Shown here: in pieces, positions 36,269 through 45,674 of the stretch | Layout of the letters: every line of letters starts with the position of its first letter | Position numbering within the stretch: position 1 is the first letter of the stretch | Assembly: GCA_015056905.1 (NCBI GenBank) | Contig: SVFI01000007.1 | Span: forward strand, 57,528 to 121,527 | Origin: Lachnospiraceae bacterium | GTDB lineage: Bacteria > Bacillota > Clostridia > Lachnospirales > Lachnospiraceae | Length of the DNA stretch: 64,000 bases | Direction of reading: 5' to 3' | Notes under the pieces: generated by a model | Seen by the model: only the letters and a program-made list of their open reading frames with translations | What the model was told of the DNA's origin: nothing | Databases searched by the model: none | Program-made: the position numbers and the translations under genes

Positions 36269-37111
36269 CTATTGGTCATTGAGTTGTGCCACGAACTCTT
36301 CTAACGTCAGTTCATGGTCATACATATATTTGGCAGCATTCTTTCCCACATAGCGGAAATGCCACGGTTCAAAACTGATTCCCGTGATATCCTCTTTGCC
36401 GTCCGGATACCGCAAAATAAAACCATACTCATAGCTGTGATTTTCCAGCCACTCCCCGGCTTCTGTATCCGCAAAACCTTCCGTGAGCGTCGTATATGTA
36501 TCCGAAGTAATATCAAGAGCCAATCCGACCTGATGTTCCGATGCTCCCGGAACCGTAACTGCCTGTGCCGTGGTACGGTAAGATTCTAAATATGACATCT
36601 TGCTCTTCATATAATTCTTGATTTTACGGTTAAACAAATAAATCTGTCTCTCATAATCGCGATATGGTGAACGAATCACAAGCGACACTCCGTCATTTTG
36701 TGCTGCCTGCATCATCTGCTGAAGTTCCGGAATAATCCTCTCATCACATTTCATGCTTCCCTTGATAACCGCCAATGTAAATTCGTAATCATCCGGAATC
36801 GGATGCTGTTTGTTAATGAGCATAATTTTCCAGTCATTTTTATCAAATGACCGAATGTCTATTTCTTCCCCCGTCTGTTCATCTGCCTCTTCATCCTCGG
36901 CTTTCTCCACACCGGAAGAATCGTACTCCATGACATCATCCAATGTGAATGTCTCTTCTGCTTGCGCACTTGCATGCTCCCAAAGTTCCTCTTCCACCGC
37001 TTCATCTGCATTTGTCTGAAGATAAGAATATAAAAAACTGTTGCTTATTAAAAACACAAGAAACACGCAAATCATACATAACATCTTACGTATTTTTATT
37101 ATTTTTTTCAT
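36269..37111 (-). CDS. D-alanyl-D-alanine carboxypeptidase, VanY/M15B family
   Basis: Extracellular zinc peptidase trimming the terminal D-Ala of peptidoglycan stem peptides. One N-terminal membrane anchor (MLCMICVFLVFLISNSFLYS), an acidic linker (about 50-85), then the M15 domain. Zinc ligands are seen in SEHQVGLALDIT (HxxxxxxD) and FEPWHFRYVG, with the catalytic Glu in the latter. 280 residues. No van genes nearby, so this is ordinary wall maintenance rather than resistance. Transcribed from the promoter at 37152-37180, back to back with aroC. Confidence 0.92.
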   Translation of the reverse strand: MKKIIKIRKMLCMICVFLVFLISNSFLYSYLQTNADEAVEEELWEHASAQAEETFTLDDVMEYDSSGVEKAEDEEADEQTGEEIDIRSFDKNDWKIMLINKQHPIPDDYEFTLAVIKGSMKCDERIIPELQQMMQAAQNDGVSLVIRSPYRDYERQIYLFNRKIKNYMKSKMSYLESYRTTAQAVTVPGASEHQVGLALDITSDTYTTLTEGFADTEAGEWLENHSYEYGFILRYPDGKEDITGISFEPWHFRYVGKNAAKYMYDHELTLEEFVAQLNDQ

Positions 37112-37151
37112 CTCTTGTCACCTTATTCAAGTAGTATCACACGCTCTATAA

Positions 37152-37180
37152 ATCATATCATAAGAAAATACGCTTTGCAA
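37152..37180 (-). promoter_or_regulatory. Promoter of VanY-like peptidase-tgt
   Basis: Minus strand TTGCAA (37180-37175), 17-base spacer, TATGAT (37157-37152). The -35 hexamer is self-complementary and is also the -35 of the aroC promoter. Confidence 0.7.
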
Positions 37181-37203
37181 ACAATACTCCCTTGTCGTAT
37201 AAT
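37175..37203 (+). promoter_or_regulatory. Promoter of aroC
   Basis: TTGCAA (37175-37180), 17-base spacer, TATAAT (37198-37203), about 40 bases before the ATG. Shares its -35 box with the divergent promoter. Confidence 0.8.
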
Positions 37204-37243
37204 AAAATGTGCATATTTTATCACGTAATTTTGGAGGTATATT

Positions 37244-38350
37244 ATGGCAGGTTCCATATTCGGAAAACATTTTACAATACAGACATTCGGCGAATCCCAC
37301 GGGGATGGAATCGGTGTTGTGGTGGACGGTTGTCCGGCAGGACTTTCTCTTGCGACCGAAGATATTCAATATTATCTGAATCGCCGCAAACCGGGACAGA
37401 GTAAATTTGCTACTCCCCGTAAAGAAGCAGACGAAGTAGAAATTTTATCCGGTATATTTGATGGCAAAACGACAGGTACTCCGATTGCGCTCCTTGTACG
37501 TAACACATCACAGCGTTCCAAGGATTATTCTGAAATTGCTTCCTATTACCGACCGGGACATGCAGACTATACATTCGATGAAAAATACGGTTTCCGCGAT
37601 TACCGCGGCGGCGGACGTTCCTCCGGACGTGAAACCATCGGTCGTGTCGCAGGCGGTGCGATTGCACTTAAGCTCCTCAAAGAGCTCGGTATCAGCGTAT
37701 GCGCTTACACCAAATCCATCGGTCCTGTTTCGATTGATTATGACAATTTTAATCCGGACGCCATCCTGACAACTCCAACCTGTATGCCAGACAGCAAGGC
37801 ATCGGAGTTAGCAGAAGCTTACTTAGAAGAATGCATGAAAGATTATGACTCCTCCGGCGGCGTCATTGAATGTGTTGCCAAAGGTGTTCCTGCCGGTGTA
37901 GGTGAACCGGTCTTTGACAAGCTTGACGCCTGTCTATCTAAAGCAGTTATGTCTATCGGAAGTGTCAAAGCTTTTGAAATTGGTGCCGGTGCTTCCGTTG
38001 CCACCATGCGCGGATTTGAAAATAACGATTCTTTTGTAATGAAAGACGGCCGGATAACCAAAGCAACCAATCACAGTGGCGGAATTCTCGGCGGAATCAG
38101 TGACGGAAGTGATATTATTCTCCGCGCTTATATCAAACCGACTCCTTCCATTTTCAAAGAGCAAAATACAGTCAATAAAAACGGCGAGAATATCACAGCT
38201 ACCATCAAAGGTCGTCACGATCCTGTCATCGTGCCTCGTGCTGTTGTGGTTGTCGAAGCCATGACTGCCCTCACACTTGTCGATTTAATGATGGAAAATG
38301 CGACTGCGAAGCTTGAGAATTTGAAGAAAATATATGAATCATCCATATAA
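37244..38350 (+). CDS. aroC: Chorismate synthase
   Basis: Last step of the shikimate pathway, FMN-dependent. Signature GESHGDGIGVVVDG at the N-terminus with its catalytic His, then GRSSGRETIGRVAGGAIA, and GILGGISDGSDIILRAY with the conserved FMN-binding residues. 368 residues. GGAGG before the ATG, own promoter and terminator: a single-gene unit. Confidence 0.97.
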   Translation: MAGSIFGKHFTIQTFGESHGDGIGVVVDGCPAGLSLATEDIQYYLNRRKPGQSKFATPRKEADEVEILSGIFDGKTTGTPIALLVRNTSQRSKDYSEIASYYRPGHADYTFDEKYGFRDYRGGGRSSGRETIGRVAGGAIALKLLKELGISVCAYTKSIGPVSIDYDNFNPDAILTTPTCMPDSKASELAEAYLEECMKDYDSSGGVIECVAKGVPAGVGEPVFDKLDACLSKAVMSIGSVKAFEIGAGASVATMRGFENNDSFVMKDGRITKATNHSGGILGGISDGSDIILRAYIKPTPSIFKEQNTVNKNGENITATIKGRHDPVIVPRAVVVVEAMTALTLVDLMMENATAKLENLKKIYESSI

Positions 38351-38366
38351 ACAGCATCATATACAA

Positions 38367-38425
38367 AAAAGTACTGTCTTTTCTCCGGGAACAACACTCG
38401 CCTCCCGGAAAAACGCAGTACTTTT
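38367..38425. terminator. Bidirectional terminator between aroC and SGNH gene
   Basis: Outer arms AAAAGTACTG (38367-38376) and CAGTACTTTT (38416-38425), inner arms TCCGGGA (38383-38389) and TCCCGGA (38403-38409). T-runs on both strands; it can end both convergent transcripts. Confidence 0.85.
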
Positions 38426-38449
38426 CTTGTTTTCATATTTGTCTTTACA

Positions 38450-39889
38450 TTACTCCACGCGAATAGCCTGTGCGCTTTCCGTCGTATCAAATGCCACAAA
38501 CTCCACGATTTCTTCTAAAAGTGTATCATAAATGAAAACATTGACACCGTCATGTTCCATAGAATAGTTATCTCCGTCCATATACAGCCCGGCAACTGTT
38601 TTCCCGTCTTCATCCAGACCGTAGGAGACTTTGTACTCATGGTCAGCAAAGAAAAATGTTTCCTCATACGGCTCTGTGACCTGCACGCCTCCTGCTACAG
38701 AAATTCCGTTTTGAAGCAATGTAAGATAACACCACTCGCCCTGCATGTCATAATCCGGTGTAATGCCAAGAGCTGTAAGTGCAGCCTTCTCCTCATCCGA
38801 ATATGTCACCGCATCCGTACTTTTCATTGCAAACATCGTTACCCACTCTTTGCCTGCGAGAGATTCAAAATACGTCTGCATATCGGAAAGTCCAATCTGA
38901 ACACATTTATCCTTCTTGTGGTAGAAATATCTACCGTCATCATGCCACTGTGCATACGCAGGGTCAATCCTCTTGTCCCAAATTTCATAACGCTCTGACA
39001 AATACTCTCCCATATAACGAGTTATTTTCTCAGCCTGAAGAATGTTGACATGCGCTTCCCCATCGAACATCGTATTCATGTTCACAAAAGGAATGTTCTT
39101 TTCTTTGGCATAATCTTCCACAGAAAGATATAATTTCTGTCGCTCCGCATGTCCGTTTGGCGTCTTGACCAAAATCAAGTCCACGCCCTCTTCCTGCGTC
39201 AGTTCCACAATTTTATCGAGCCACTCTTTTGCCATATCTCCCATCGGTTCACGCTCTGTCTGATTTACCACGTCCTCAGGCGCACTGTCTGCATAATCAT
39301 GTACGACAACAAACGGCGAATAGCCTTTATAGACATTTCTCTCATCCCAGAATGTGCTCATCACTTTATGCTCATTGAGCGTATTCCATGTATCATGATA
39401 CTTTACAAGTTCAAAATAAAACGATGTTCTTTCTTCCTTCGGAACAGAAGCCTGAATCGCCTGTATTTTGTTCAGATTCCAAGGAAGGTCATCAAGATTA
39501 ATATGCGTTGCCCCCTCCTTTTCATACTCATTGCCGTACATCGTAAATACATCAAGCACAATCGCCTTCGGATTCTGATGTTTCAGTGCCTCTTTAATAT
39601 AGAAATACGATATCCACATCGGTTGTTCATTTGCCGCAAAATCATAGGCAGTAATCCCAAATTCCTCAAACAAAACATTCGGCGCAATCGCCGCATATAG
39701 CTGACTGGAACCAACAAACACAAAATCAAGCGAATTGTCCGGCTCCTCATAGAAACCTTTCACTTTGGACGTAACATCATATTCAAGTTCCACACGCTTG
39801 TCCTTCAGCACTTCCGTGACAATCACAAACAGCACGGCAAAAATGAGAAGAAAGCTTGTAAAACGAAGAAAAACGGTTCTTTTTTTCAT
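38450..39889 (-). CDS. Membrane-anchored SGNH/DltD-like protein, partner of MBOAT
   Basis: Probably acts outside the membrane in O-acylation of a cell-surface polymer with the MBOAT protein encoded 12 bases upstream. N-terminal signal anchor (FTSFLLIFAVLFVIVTEVL), then an SGNH-like start FVFVGSSQLYAAIAP with the Gly-Ser-Ser where the nucleophile belongs, IVLDVFTMYG, and LILVKTPNGHAERQKLY later. 479 residues. It is not a close DltD by any motif I know; AlgJ/AlgX-type acetyltransferase partners are an equal possibility. Confidence 0.75.
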   Translation of the reverse strand: MKKRTVFLRFTSFLLIFAVLFVIVTEVLKDKRVELEYDVTSKVKGFYEEPDNSLDFVFVGSSQLYAAIAPNVLFEEFGITAYDFAANEQPMWISYFYIKEALKHQNPKAIVLDVFTMYGNEYEKEGATHINLDDLPWNLNKIQAIQASVPKEERTSFYFELVKYHDTWNTLNEHKVMSTFWDERNVYKGYSPFVVVHDYADSAPEDVVNQTEREPMGDMAKEWLDKIVELTQEEGVDLILVKTPNGHAERQKLYLSVEDYAKEKNIPFVNMNTMFDGEAHVNILQAEKITRYMGEYLSERYEIWDKRIDPAYAQWHDDGRYFYHKKDKCVQIGLSDMQTYFESLAGKEWVTMFAMKSTDAVTYSDEEKAALTALGITPDYDMQGEWCYLTLLQNGISVAGGVQVTEPYEETFFFADHEYKVSYGLDEDGKTVAGLYMDGDNYSMEHDGVNVFIYDTLLEEIVEFVAFDTTESAQAIRVE

Positions 39890-39901
39890 GTCCTCTCCTC
39901 C

Positions 39902-41329
39902 CTAAAATCCACCGTAAATAAACTGTGCCGCATCATATCCCGGTCCGTAAATACCGAAAATCAGTATCGAAAAAATTGCCAGGTACAAAATAATATACCG
40001 GAATACAATCCCCTGTTTTGCAAACTGCTCACGGATCGACATTTTCGCCTGCAGTATTTCAACTACAAATAATGTTACTGCGCCAAACAGGAGCATCCAT
40101 ACATTTTTGGCATCAAGTCCGAGCATATAAAGGGACTGATCCCACAAAATCCACGGGTTAAACGTCGTAAACATGTTCTTTATCATTGCAAACGACTGCG
40201 TCACGGTTGAAGCCCGGAAAAACAGCCAAGAGAAATTAATCATGGCAAAGGTGCAGAGTGCTTTAAACAGTTTGTGTGAAAAAGCATCCCTGTTGACACG
40301 AAAAATCCGGACAAAGAAATTGCGCACCGGCATAAGCAAATCACCGAGAATCTGATAAAGTCCCTGCAAAATTCCCCATAAAAGGAAGGTACCACCGATT
40401 CCGTGCCAGATTCCGCTCACAAGGAAAACAATAACAATATTTATATACTTGCGAAGCTTACCTTTCCGGTTTCCGCCGAGCGGAATATATACATAATCGC
40501 GCAGCCATCCGCCGAGTGTCATATGCCAGCGACGCCAGAGTTCCTGAATCGAACCCGAGAAATACGGTCTGTCAAAGTTATCCACCAACCGGATTCCAAA
40601 CATCTCGGACGCGCCTTTGACGATACAGACACATCCGTTAAAATCCGCATATAACTGAAGACTGTACAGCAACACCGCAACGACCACATACATTCCGGTA
40701 TACGTCTCATATTCGCCGTACAAACGATTAACAAGAATATTTGCACGGTCCGCAATCACAAGCTTTTGGAAATACCCCCAAATCATCAGCTCAAATCCAC
40801 CGACGAACATCGCATAGTCAAACTTGTGCGGCGCGAAAAGCTGTTTTCCAAGTTGCTCATATCGGGGAATCGGTCCCTGAATAATCTGCGGAAAATATGT
40901 CACAAACAACATATATTTAAAGAAACTTTTCTCCGGTTCTATCTTCCCTTTGTACACATCCGACATATAAGCGATAATTTGAAGCGTATAAAACGAAATA
41001 CCGACCGGAAGCAGAAACGCAAACCGGTCAATCTTCAAATATGATGCTATCACGGATCCGCTTGATGCCACCTTCAGTCCCAACAAAAGTCCTGCATTAA
41101 ACAAAAGAACCAACGCAAACAGTACCTTGGATTTTGAAAAAAATCTCGCCCACACGTAGGATGTCACGACAGATACAAATACAAATACAACGAGCTTCGG
41201 CGATGAGAAACAATAAAAAAACATACCCGAAAGGAGCAGCCAAATCCACTGCCCCTTTTTTGGTATGCTGTAATATACAATAAGTGTAATTAATAAAAAG
41301 AGTAAAAAACTACCCGAAATAAAATCCAT
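39902..41329 (-). CDS. MBOAT-family O-acyltransferase
   Basis: Polytopic membrane acyltransferase of the AlgI/DltB type that carries acyl groups across the membrane for O-acylation of a surface glycan. MBOAT motifs: RRWHMTLGGWLRDYVYIPLG with the substrate Asn/Asp region, and VFLVSGIWHGIGGTFLLWG with the catalytic His. 475 residues, about ten or more membrane segments. With the SGNH partner it forms the usual two-gene module, here attached to the end of the icd operon with only 17 bases between. Confidence 0.92.
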   Translation of the reverse strand: MDFISGSFLLFLLITLIVYYSIPKKGQWIWLLLSGMFFYCFSSPKLVVFVFVSVVTSYVWARFFSKSKVLFALVLLFNAGLLLGLKVASSGSVIASYLKIDRFAFLLPVGISFYTLQIIAYMSDVYKGKIEPEKSFFKYMLFVTYFPQIIQGPIPRYEQLGKQLFAPHKFDYAMFVGGFELMIWGYFQKLVIADRANILVNRLYGEYETYTGMYVVVAVLLYSLQLYADFNGCVCIVKGASEMFGIRLVDNFDRPYFSGSIQELWRRWHMTLGGWLRDYVYIPLGGNRKGKLRKYINIVIVFLVSGIWHGIGGTFLLWGILQGLYQILGDLLMPVRNFFVRIFRVNRDAFSHKLFKALCTFAMINFSWLFFRASTVTQSFAMIKNMFTTFNPWILWDQSLYMLGLDAKNVWMLLFGAVTLFVVEILQAKMSIREQFAKQGIVFRYIILYLAIFSILIFGIYGPGYDAAQFIYGGF

Positions 41330-41346
41330 GCTTACTTAACCTGACC

Positions 41347-42552
41347 TTATAATGTTTCGTATGTCTTGCGGATTTCTTTGATAAAATCCTGACTATTACA
41401 TACTATAACATCTTTTAACGAAGTAATCAATGCAAGGTCTTTCGTCATTCTACCGCTTTCAATGGTCTGAAGTGTCGCTTTCTCAAGCTTGTTCGCAAAT
41501 TCCATAAGTTCTTTATTGCCGTCAAGCTCGCCACGTTTACGGAGAGCACCTGTCCATGCAAAAATTGTTGCTACGGAGTTAGTGGATGTTTCTTCTCCTT
41601 CTAAGTGCTTATAATAATGTCTCTGCACCGTTCCGTGTGCTGCTTCGTATTCGTAGACACCGCTCGGAGAAACCAGCACAGAAGTCATCATGGCAAGGGA
41701 ACCGAACGCACTTGAAACCATATCTGACATAACGTCACCGTCATAGTTTTTACATGCCCAGATAAATCCGCCTTTCGCCTTCATAACACGTGCAACCGCA
41801 TCATCGATTAATGTATAGAAATATTCAATTCCTGCCGCTTCAAATTTCTCTTTATATTCTGCATCATAGATTTCCTGGAAAATGTCTTTGAAATTATGAT
41901 CGTATTTCTTAGAAATCGTATCTTTCGTTGCAAACCAGAGATCCTGTTTCGTATCCAGCGCATAGTTAAAGCATGCTTTCGCAAAGCTTGCAATAGAAGC
42001 ATCCGTATTATGGATTCCCTGAAGAATACCGCCATCCTTGAAATTATGTATCAGCTCACGAATCTCCGTTCCGTCTTCCGCTGTAAATACAAGCTCAGCT
42101 TTTCCTGCTCCCGGAACTTTGATTTCTGTATTTTTATACACATCACCGTATGCATGTCTTGCAAGTGTAATTGGTTTTTCCCAGTTGCGCACGCAAGGCT
42201 CAATACCTTTTACAATAATCGGTGCACGGAATACGGTTCCGTCAAGTGTTGCACGGATTGTACCGTTCGGACTCTTCCACATTTCTTTTAAGTTGTATTC
42301 TGTCATTCTGGCTGCATTCGGCGTAATCGTCGCACATTTTACAGCAACACCGTATTTCTGCGTTGCAAGTGCAGAGTCCATCGTCACCTTATCATCCGTC
42401 TCATTTCTATGCTCTAATCCGAGGTCATAATACTCTGTCTTTAAATCAACATATGGACAAATCAGTTCGTCCTTAATCATCTGCCAGAGAATCCTTGTCA
42501 TTTCATCTCCGTCCATCTCTACGAGTGGTGTCGTCATCTGAATTTTTGCCAT
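41347..42552 (-). CDS. icd: NADP-dependent isocitrate dehydrogenase, eukaryote-like type
   Basis: Converts isocitrate to 2-oxoglutarate, the source of glutamate carbon. It belongs to the homodimeric eukaryote-like branch: [55 protein letters not shown] with the metal aspartates, and [20 protein letters not shown]. 401 residues. It follows the GntR gene by 18 bases and lies in one operon with a Re-citrate-synthase-like gene; aconitase must be elsewhere. Confidence 0.95.
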   Translation of the reverse strand: MAKIQMTTPLVEMDGDEMTRILWQMIKDELICPYVDLKTEYYDLGLEHRNETDDKVTMDSALATQKYGVAVKCATITPNAARMTEYNLKEMWKSPNGTIRATLDGTVFRAPIIVKGIEPCVRNWEKPITLARHAYGDVYKNTEIKVPGAGKAELVFTAEDGTEIRELIHNFKDGGILQGIHNTDASIASFAKACFNYALDTKQDLWFATKDTISKKYDHNFKDIFQEIYDAEYKEKFEAAGIEYFYTLIDDAVARVMKAKGGFIWACKNYDGDVMSDMVSSAFGSLAMMTSVLVSPSGVYEYEAAHGTVQRHYYKHLEGEETSTNSVATIFAWTGALRKRGELDGNKELMEFANKLEKATLQTIESGRMTKDLALITSLKDVIVCNSQDFIKEIRKTYETL

Positions 42553-42570
42553 GTTTCTTAACTCCTTTTC

Positions 42571-43269
42571 TTATTTAATTTCATCCTGATCAAACATTTC
42601 AATCAGACCATTTTTTAACATATTATCGTAGGCGTTCATCATATGGAGATTTGCAAGCTTTTCTGCTCTGTCACCTTCTCCCGCCTTGATAGCCTCCATA
42701 ATCTCACGATGCTCATGGTTGGAAGCTTTGCCGCGTTTTTCACTCGACAACGTCATCTTGCGCACGCGATATACATATTGATGAAAATCGCGAAGAAGGT
42801 GCTCAAGCATCTTACTGTTGCAGGATTCGTACAATATCTCGTGAAACCGATTGTCAAGCTGTGCCATCTGGTCATAATGACCTTTGCTCTCATGAAATTC
42901 GGAAAGATAGACATTTTCCTCCATCTCATTCATCTGCTCTACACTTATATTCTCCGTTGCCCATTTTGCACACAATCCTTCCAGAAGGGAACGAATCATA
43001 TAAATATCTTTGACATCCTTCTGTGTAATTCCTGTCACATAAGTACCCTTATTCGGAATCATGCGAAGAAGTCCTTCCAGCTCAAGCTGACGGAACGCCT
43101 CACGCACGGGAGTTCTCGACACTCCGAGTTCATCACCGATGGTAGCCTCCCTAAGTTCTTCCCCCTGCTTGTATTTCCCGTTCAAGATGTCGTCTCTTAT
43201 TTTGTGGAACACTCGTCCCCGCAGAGAATACTTGTCCGACACCTGTTCTTTCAGATTATAATCTGCCAT
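42571..43269 (-). CDS. GntR-family regulator, FadR/FCD type
   Basis: Transcription factor with an N-terminal winged helix (about 15-85, ATIGDELGVSRTPVREAFRQ as recognition region) and a C-terminal all-helical FCD ligand domain (about 90-225, with metal-binding His candidates in LDNRFHEILYES and NHEHREIMEAI). 232 residues. It lies between the citrate-synthase-like gene and icd with gaps of 14 and 18 bases. The palindrome TTGTATACAA at 44751-44760 fits the operator type of this subfamily and overlaps the operon's -10 box, so autoregulation by repression is likely. Its ligand may be a TCA acid. Confidence 0.92.
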   Translation of the reverse strand: MADYNLKEQVSDKYSLRGRVFHKIRDDILNGKYKQGEELREATIGDELGVSRTPVREAFRQLELEGLLRMIPNKGTYVTGITQKDVKDIYMIRSLLEGLCAKWATENISVEQMNEMEENVYLSEFHESKGHYDQMAQLDNRFHEILYESCNSKMLEHLLRDFHQYVYRVRKMTLSSEKRGKASNHEHREIMEAIKAGEGDRAEKLANLHMMNAYDNMLKNGLIEMFDQDEIK

Positions 43270-43283
43270 TACAACAAGCCTCC

Positions 43284-44705
43284 TTATTGTGTCACCTCTT
43301 CAAATACAAGTCCGACTTGTGTACAGGCATTTTTGAATGCTGATACAAGTTCTTCCTCTGTCAGTACAGTAACACGTCCGCCTTCATACTCTGCATCCAC
43401 CCATTTTTTCAATTCGGCAATGACTGCATCGCTCTTCTTAAAGTGCTTTTGCGGCGGAAGTTTGAAAAAGCTGTTCAGCCAGTGTGCAATTCCTGCCAGA
43501 CCTGACGTATTCGAAACTGCGCACAGAACCGGACGGTTCAAAAACTTCTCTGTATCAAATATATTATAAATCTCTTCATTTTTCAATAATCCGTCCGCAT
43601 GAATCCCAGCTCTTGTCACATTAAAGTTCTTTCCGACGAACGGAGTCCGCGGCGGTATCTTATATCCGATTTCTTTTTCAAAATACTCTGCCAGTTCTGT
43701 AATGACCGTCGTATCCATTCCATTCAAATTTCCCTTAAGCTGGGCATATTCGAATACCATCGCCTCAAGCGGTGTGTTTCCGGTTCTCTCGCCAATACCG
43801 AAAAGAGAAGTATTAACACCGGAGCAGCCATAAAGCCATGCTGTCGTCGAATTAACGACCGCTTTATAAAAATCATTGTGACCATGCCATTCAATGAGAG
43901 AATGCGGAACTCCTGCGTGCGTGTGCAGTGCATAAATAATACCCTGCACACTTCGCGGAATAACTGCACCCGGATAATTGACACCATATCCCATTGTATC
44001 GCAGGCACGAACCTTAATCGGAATTTTGTATTCTTCCATCAGCTTCATAAGCTCAAGACAGAACGGAACCACATATCCGTAAATGTCAGCTCTTGTAATG
44101 TCCTCAAGATGACATCTCACACTGATTCCCTCTTCCAGACAGTCGCGAACTACACTTAAATAATGTTCCATCGCTTGTTTGCGCGTCATTTTCAGCTTCA
44201 TGAAAATATGATAATCGGAACAGCTGACAAGAATACCTGTCTCCTTCATTCCGATTTCTTTTACGAGTTTAAAATCTTCCTTGCTCGCACGAATCCAGCT
44301 TGTAACCTCCGGAAATTCATAACCGCGCTCCATACATTTATATACTGCATCGCGGTCCTTTTTACTGTATAAGAAAAATTCACTCGCGCGGATCATTCCG
44401 TTCGGTCCGCCGAGTCTGTGCAGATAATCATAAATGGTTACAATCTGCTCCGTGGAATACGGTGCGCGTGACTGCTGTCCGTCACGAAATGTTGTATCCG
44501 TAATCCATATATCCTTTGGCATATCATGAGGCACCGTTCTGTCATTAAACGGAATTTTAGGCACCTCGGAATACGGAAACATATTGCGAAATACATTTGG
44601 TTTCTCGACATCGTCGAGAATGTACATATGCTCCTCTATTTCTAAAAGGTTTTTTTGCGGATTCATTGTAACCGGTCTATCTTCAAACGGATTTCTGTTA
44701 TTCAT
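43284..44705 (-). CDS. Re-citrate synthase / isopropylmalate synthase-like enzyme
   Basis: HMGL-like TIM-barrel Claisen enzyme. The barrel start IWITDTTFRDGQQSRAPYS carries the metal Asp and Arg, the metal histidines are in EWHGHNDFYKAV, and GIGERTGNTPLEAM is typical. It resembles the Clostridium kluyveri Re-citrate synthase type more than LeuA: it lacks the long C-terminal LeuA regulatory domain (only about 110 residues remain) and lies in an operon with icd. Both facts point to citrate formation from oxaloacetate and acetyl-CoA. The open frame begins at 44735, but GGAGG stands 8 bases before the ATG at 44705, giving 473 residues. Confidence 0.8.
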   Translation of the reverse strand: MNNRNPFEDRPVTMNPQKNLLEIEEHMYILDDVEKPNVFRNMFPYSEVPKIPFNDRTVPHDMPKDIWITDTTFRDGQQSRAPYSTEQIVTIYDYLHRLGGPNGMIRASEFFLYSKKDRDAVYKCMERGYEFPEVTSWIRASKEDFKLVKEIGMKETGILVSCSDYHIFMKLKMTRKQAMEHYLSVVRDCLEEGISVRCHLEDITRADIYGYVVPFCLELMKLMEEYKIPIKVRACDTMGYGVNYPGAVIPRSVQGIIYALHTHAGVPHSLIEWHGHNDFYKAVVNSTTAWLYGCSGVNTSLFGIGERTGNTPLEAMVFEYAQLKGNLNGMDTTVITELAEYFEKEIGYKIPPRTPFVGKNFNVTRAGIHADGLLKNEEIYNIFDTEKFLNRPVLCAVSNTSGLAGIAHWLNSFFKLPPQKHFKKSDAVIAELKKWVDAEYEGGRVTVLTEEELVSAFKNACTQVGLVFEEVTQ

Positions 44706-44749
44706 TTCCGGTTCCTCCTTTGTTTGTATAGTCATCTTAACACTGTATA

Positions 44750-44778
44750 ATTGTATACAACCTATTTTTGTATGTCAA
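44750..44778 (-). promoter_or_regulatory. Promoter and GntR-type operator of citrate operon
   Basis: Minus strand TTGACA (44778-44773), 17-base spacer, TACAAT (44755-44750). The perfect palindrome TTGTATACAA (44751-44760) covers the -10 box. FadR-subfamily GntR proteins commonly bind sites of the form TNGTNNNACNA, which this matches. Confidence 0.75.
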
Positions 44779-44784
44779 GCTTTA

Positions 44785-45672
44785 TCACTGAAGCAGATGC
44801 TTTACATTAATCATTCCGAATCCCTGCATCAGAAAATTTTCTCCCAAATCATCTGTTGACCGAATCAATTTACGCTTCATCTCCTGCGCAGACATATACG
44901 GATATCTTTCATATGCAAGTGCCAGCACTCCGCTCACAATCGGTGTCGCCATACTTGTTCCGCTTTTTTTAATGTATTGACGCACTCCCGCACATGATAT
45001 AATATCTGTCCCCGGTGCAACAACATCCGGCTTACGATAAACAAAAGTGCCCGGCCCCCTGCCTGAACAATCCTGACACTTTTTATCAAAAAGAGTGCTT
45101 TCCTTTCCTTCGTGACACCCTACACAAATAACATAGGGACTATCTCCCAGTTTTGAGACTGTACTACCTCCTGGACCTGAATTTCCAGCTGCAGTTACAA
45201 CCAGTATATTTCGTGAAAATGCCTGTTCAAACAGGCTAAATACTCTTTCTTTCTCCTCTATTTTAGAAAAATAAAGGGAACTGACCGATACGTTGATAAT
45301 TTTAATGTTATACTTATTTGCTGCTGAAAGAAGCCATTCCAGACCTTCAATCAGCCTTGCCACATCGCCCTCTCCTTTGTTATTTAACACTTTCCCGACA
45401 CACAGGTGAGCGCGCGGTGCAATCCCTCTGTATCTACCCTGCGATGATATTCCGTTTCCGGCTATAATTCCGCAGACATGGGTTCCGTGACCGGTTTCAT
45501 CCTTCGGCTGACTGCTCCTTTTTGATGTGAAATCCCGAAATGCCACAACAGCATGTTTGATATCCTCGTGTAGCTCCACCCCGGAATCGAGGACTCCCAC
45601 ACCGATTCCGTAACCGGTTAACATCTGCCTGTCTGCTACATCTATATGAATTAAGTTTCGAACTCTTTGCAT
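44785..45672 (-). CDS. Subtilisin-like serine protease (S8), no signal peptide
   Basis: Complete catalytic triad: Asp in VGVLDSGVELHED, His in GHGTHVCGIIAGNG, Ser in SGTSMATPIVSGVLALAY, with the oxyanion Asn in TAAGNSGPGGS. 295 residues, beginning directly with a short lead (MQRVRNLIHIDVADRQML) before the domain, so it has neither signal peptide nor prodomain and probably acts inside the cell. It is downstream of the leucine-rich-repeat genes, behind a terminator whose stem contains its likely Shine-Dalgarno (GGAAG). Confidence 0.92.
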   Translation of the reverse strand: MQRVRNLIHIDVADRQMLTGYGIGVGVLDSGVELHEDIKHAVVAFRDFTSKRSSQPKDETGHGTHVCGIIAGNGISSQGRYRGIAPRAHLCVGKVLNNKGEGDVARLIEGLEWLLSAANKYNIKIINVSVSSLYFSKIEEKERVFSLFEQAFSRNILVVTAAGNSGPGGSTVSKLGDSPYVICVGCHEGKESTLFDKKCQDCSGRGPGTFVYRKPDVVAPGTDIISCAGVRQYIKKSGTSMATPIVSGVLALAYERYPYMSAQEMKRKLIRSTDDLGENFLMQGFGMINVKHLLQ

Positions 45673-45674
45673 AA

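Noticed and set aside
36269..37111. Vancomycin-resistance vanY
   Set aside because: No vanR/S/H/A/X genes nearby; M15B carboxypeptidases are common wall-maintenance enzymes.
43284..44705. 2-Isopropylmalate synthase (leuA)
   Set aside because: The leucine genes are elsewhere in the window, the LeuA regulatory domain is missing and icd is in the same operon, so Re-citrate synthase fits better; not fully excluded.
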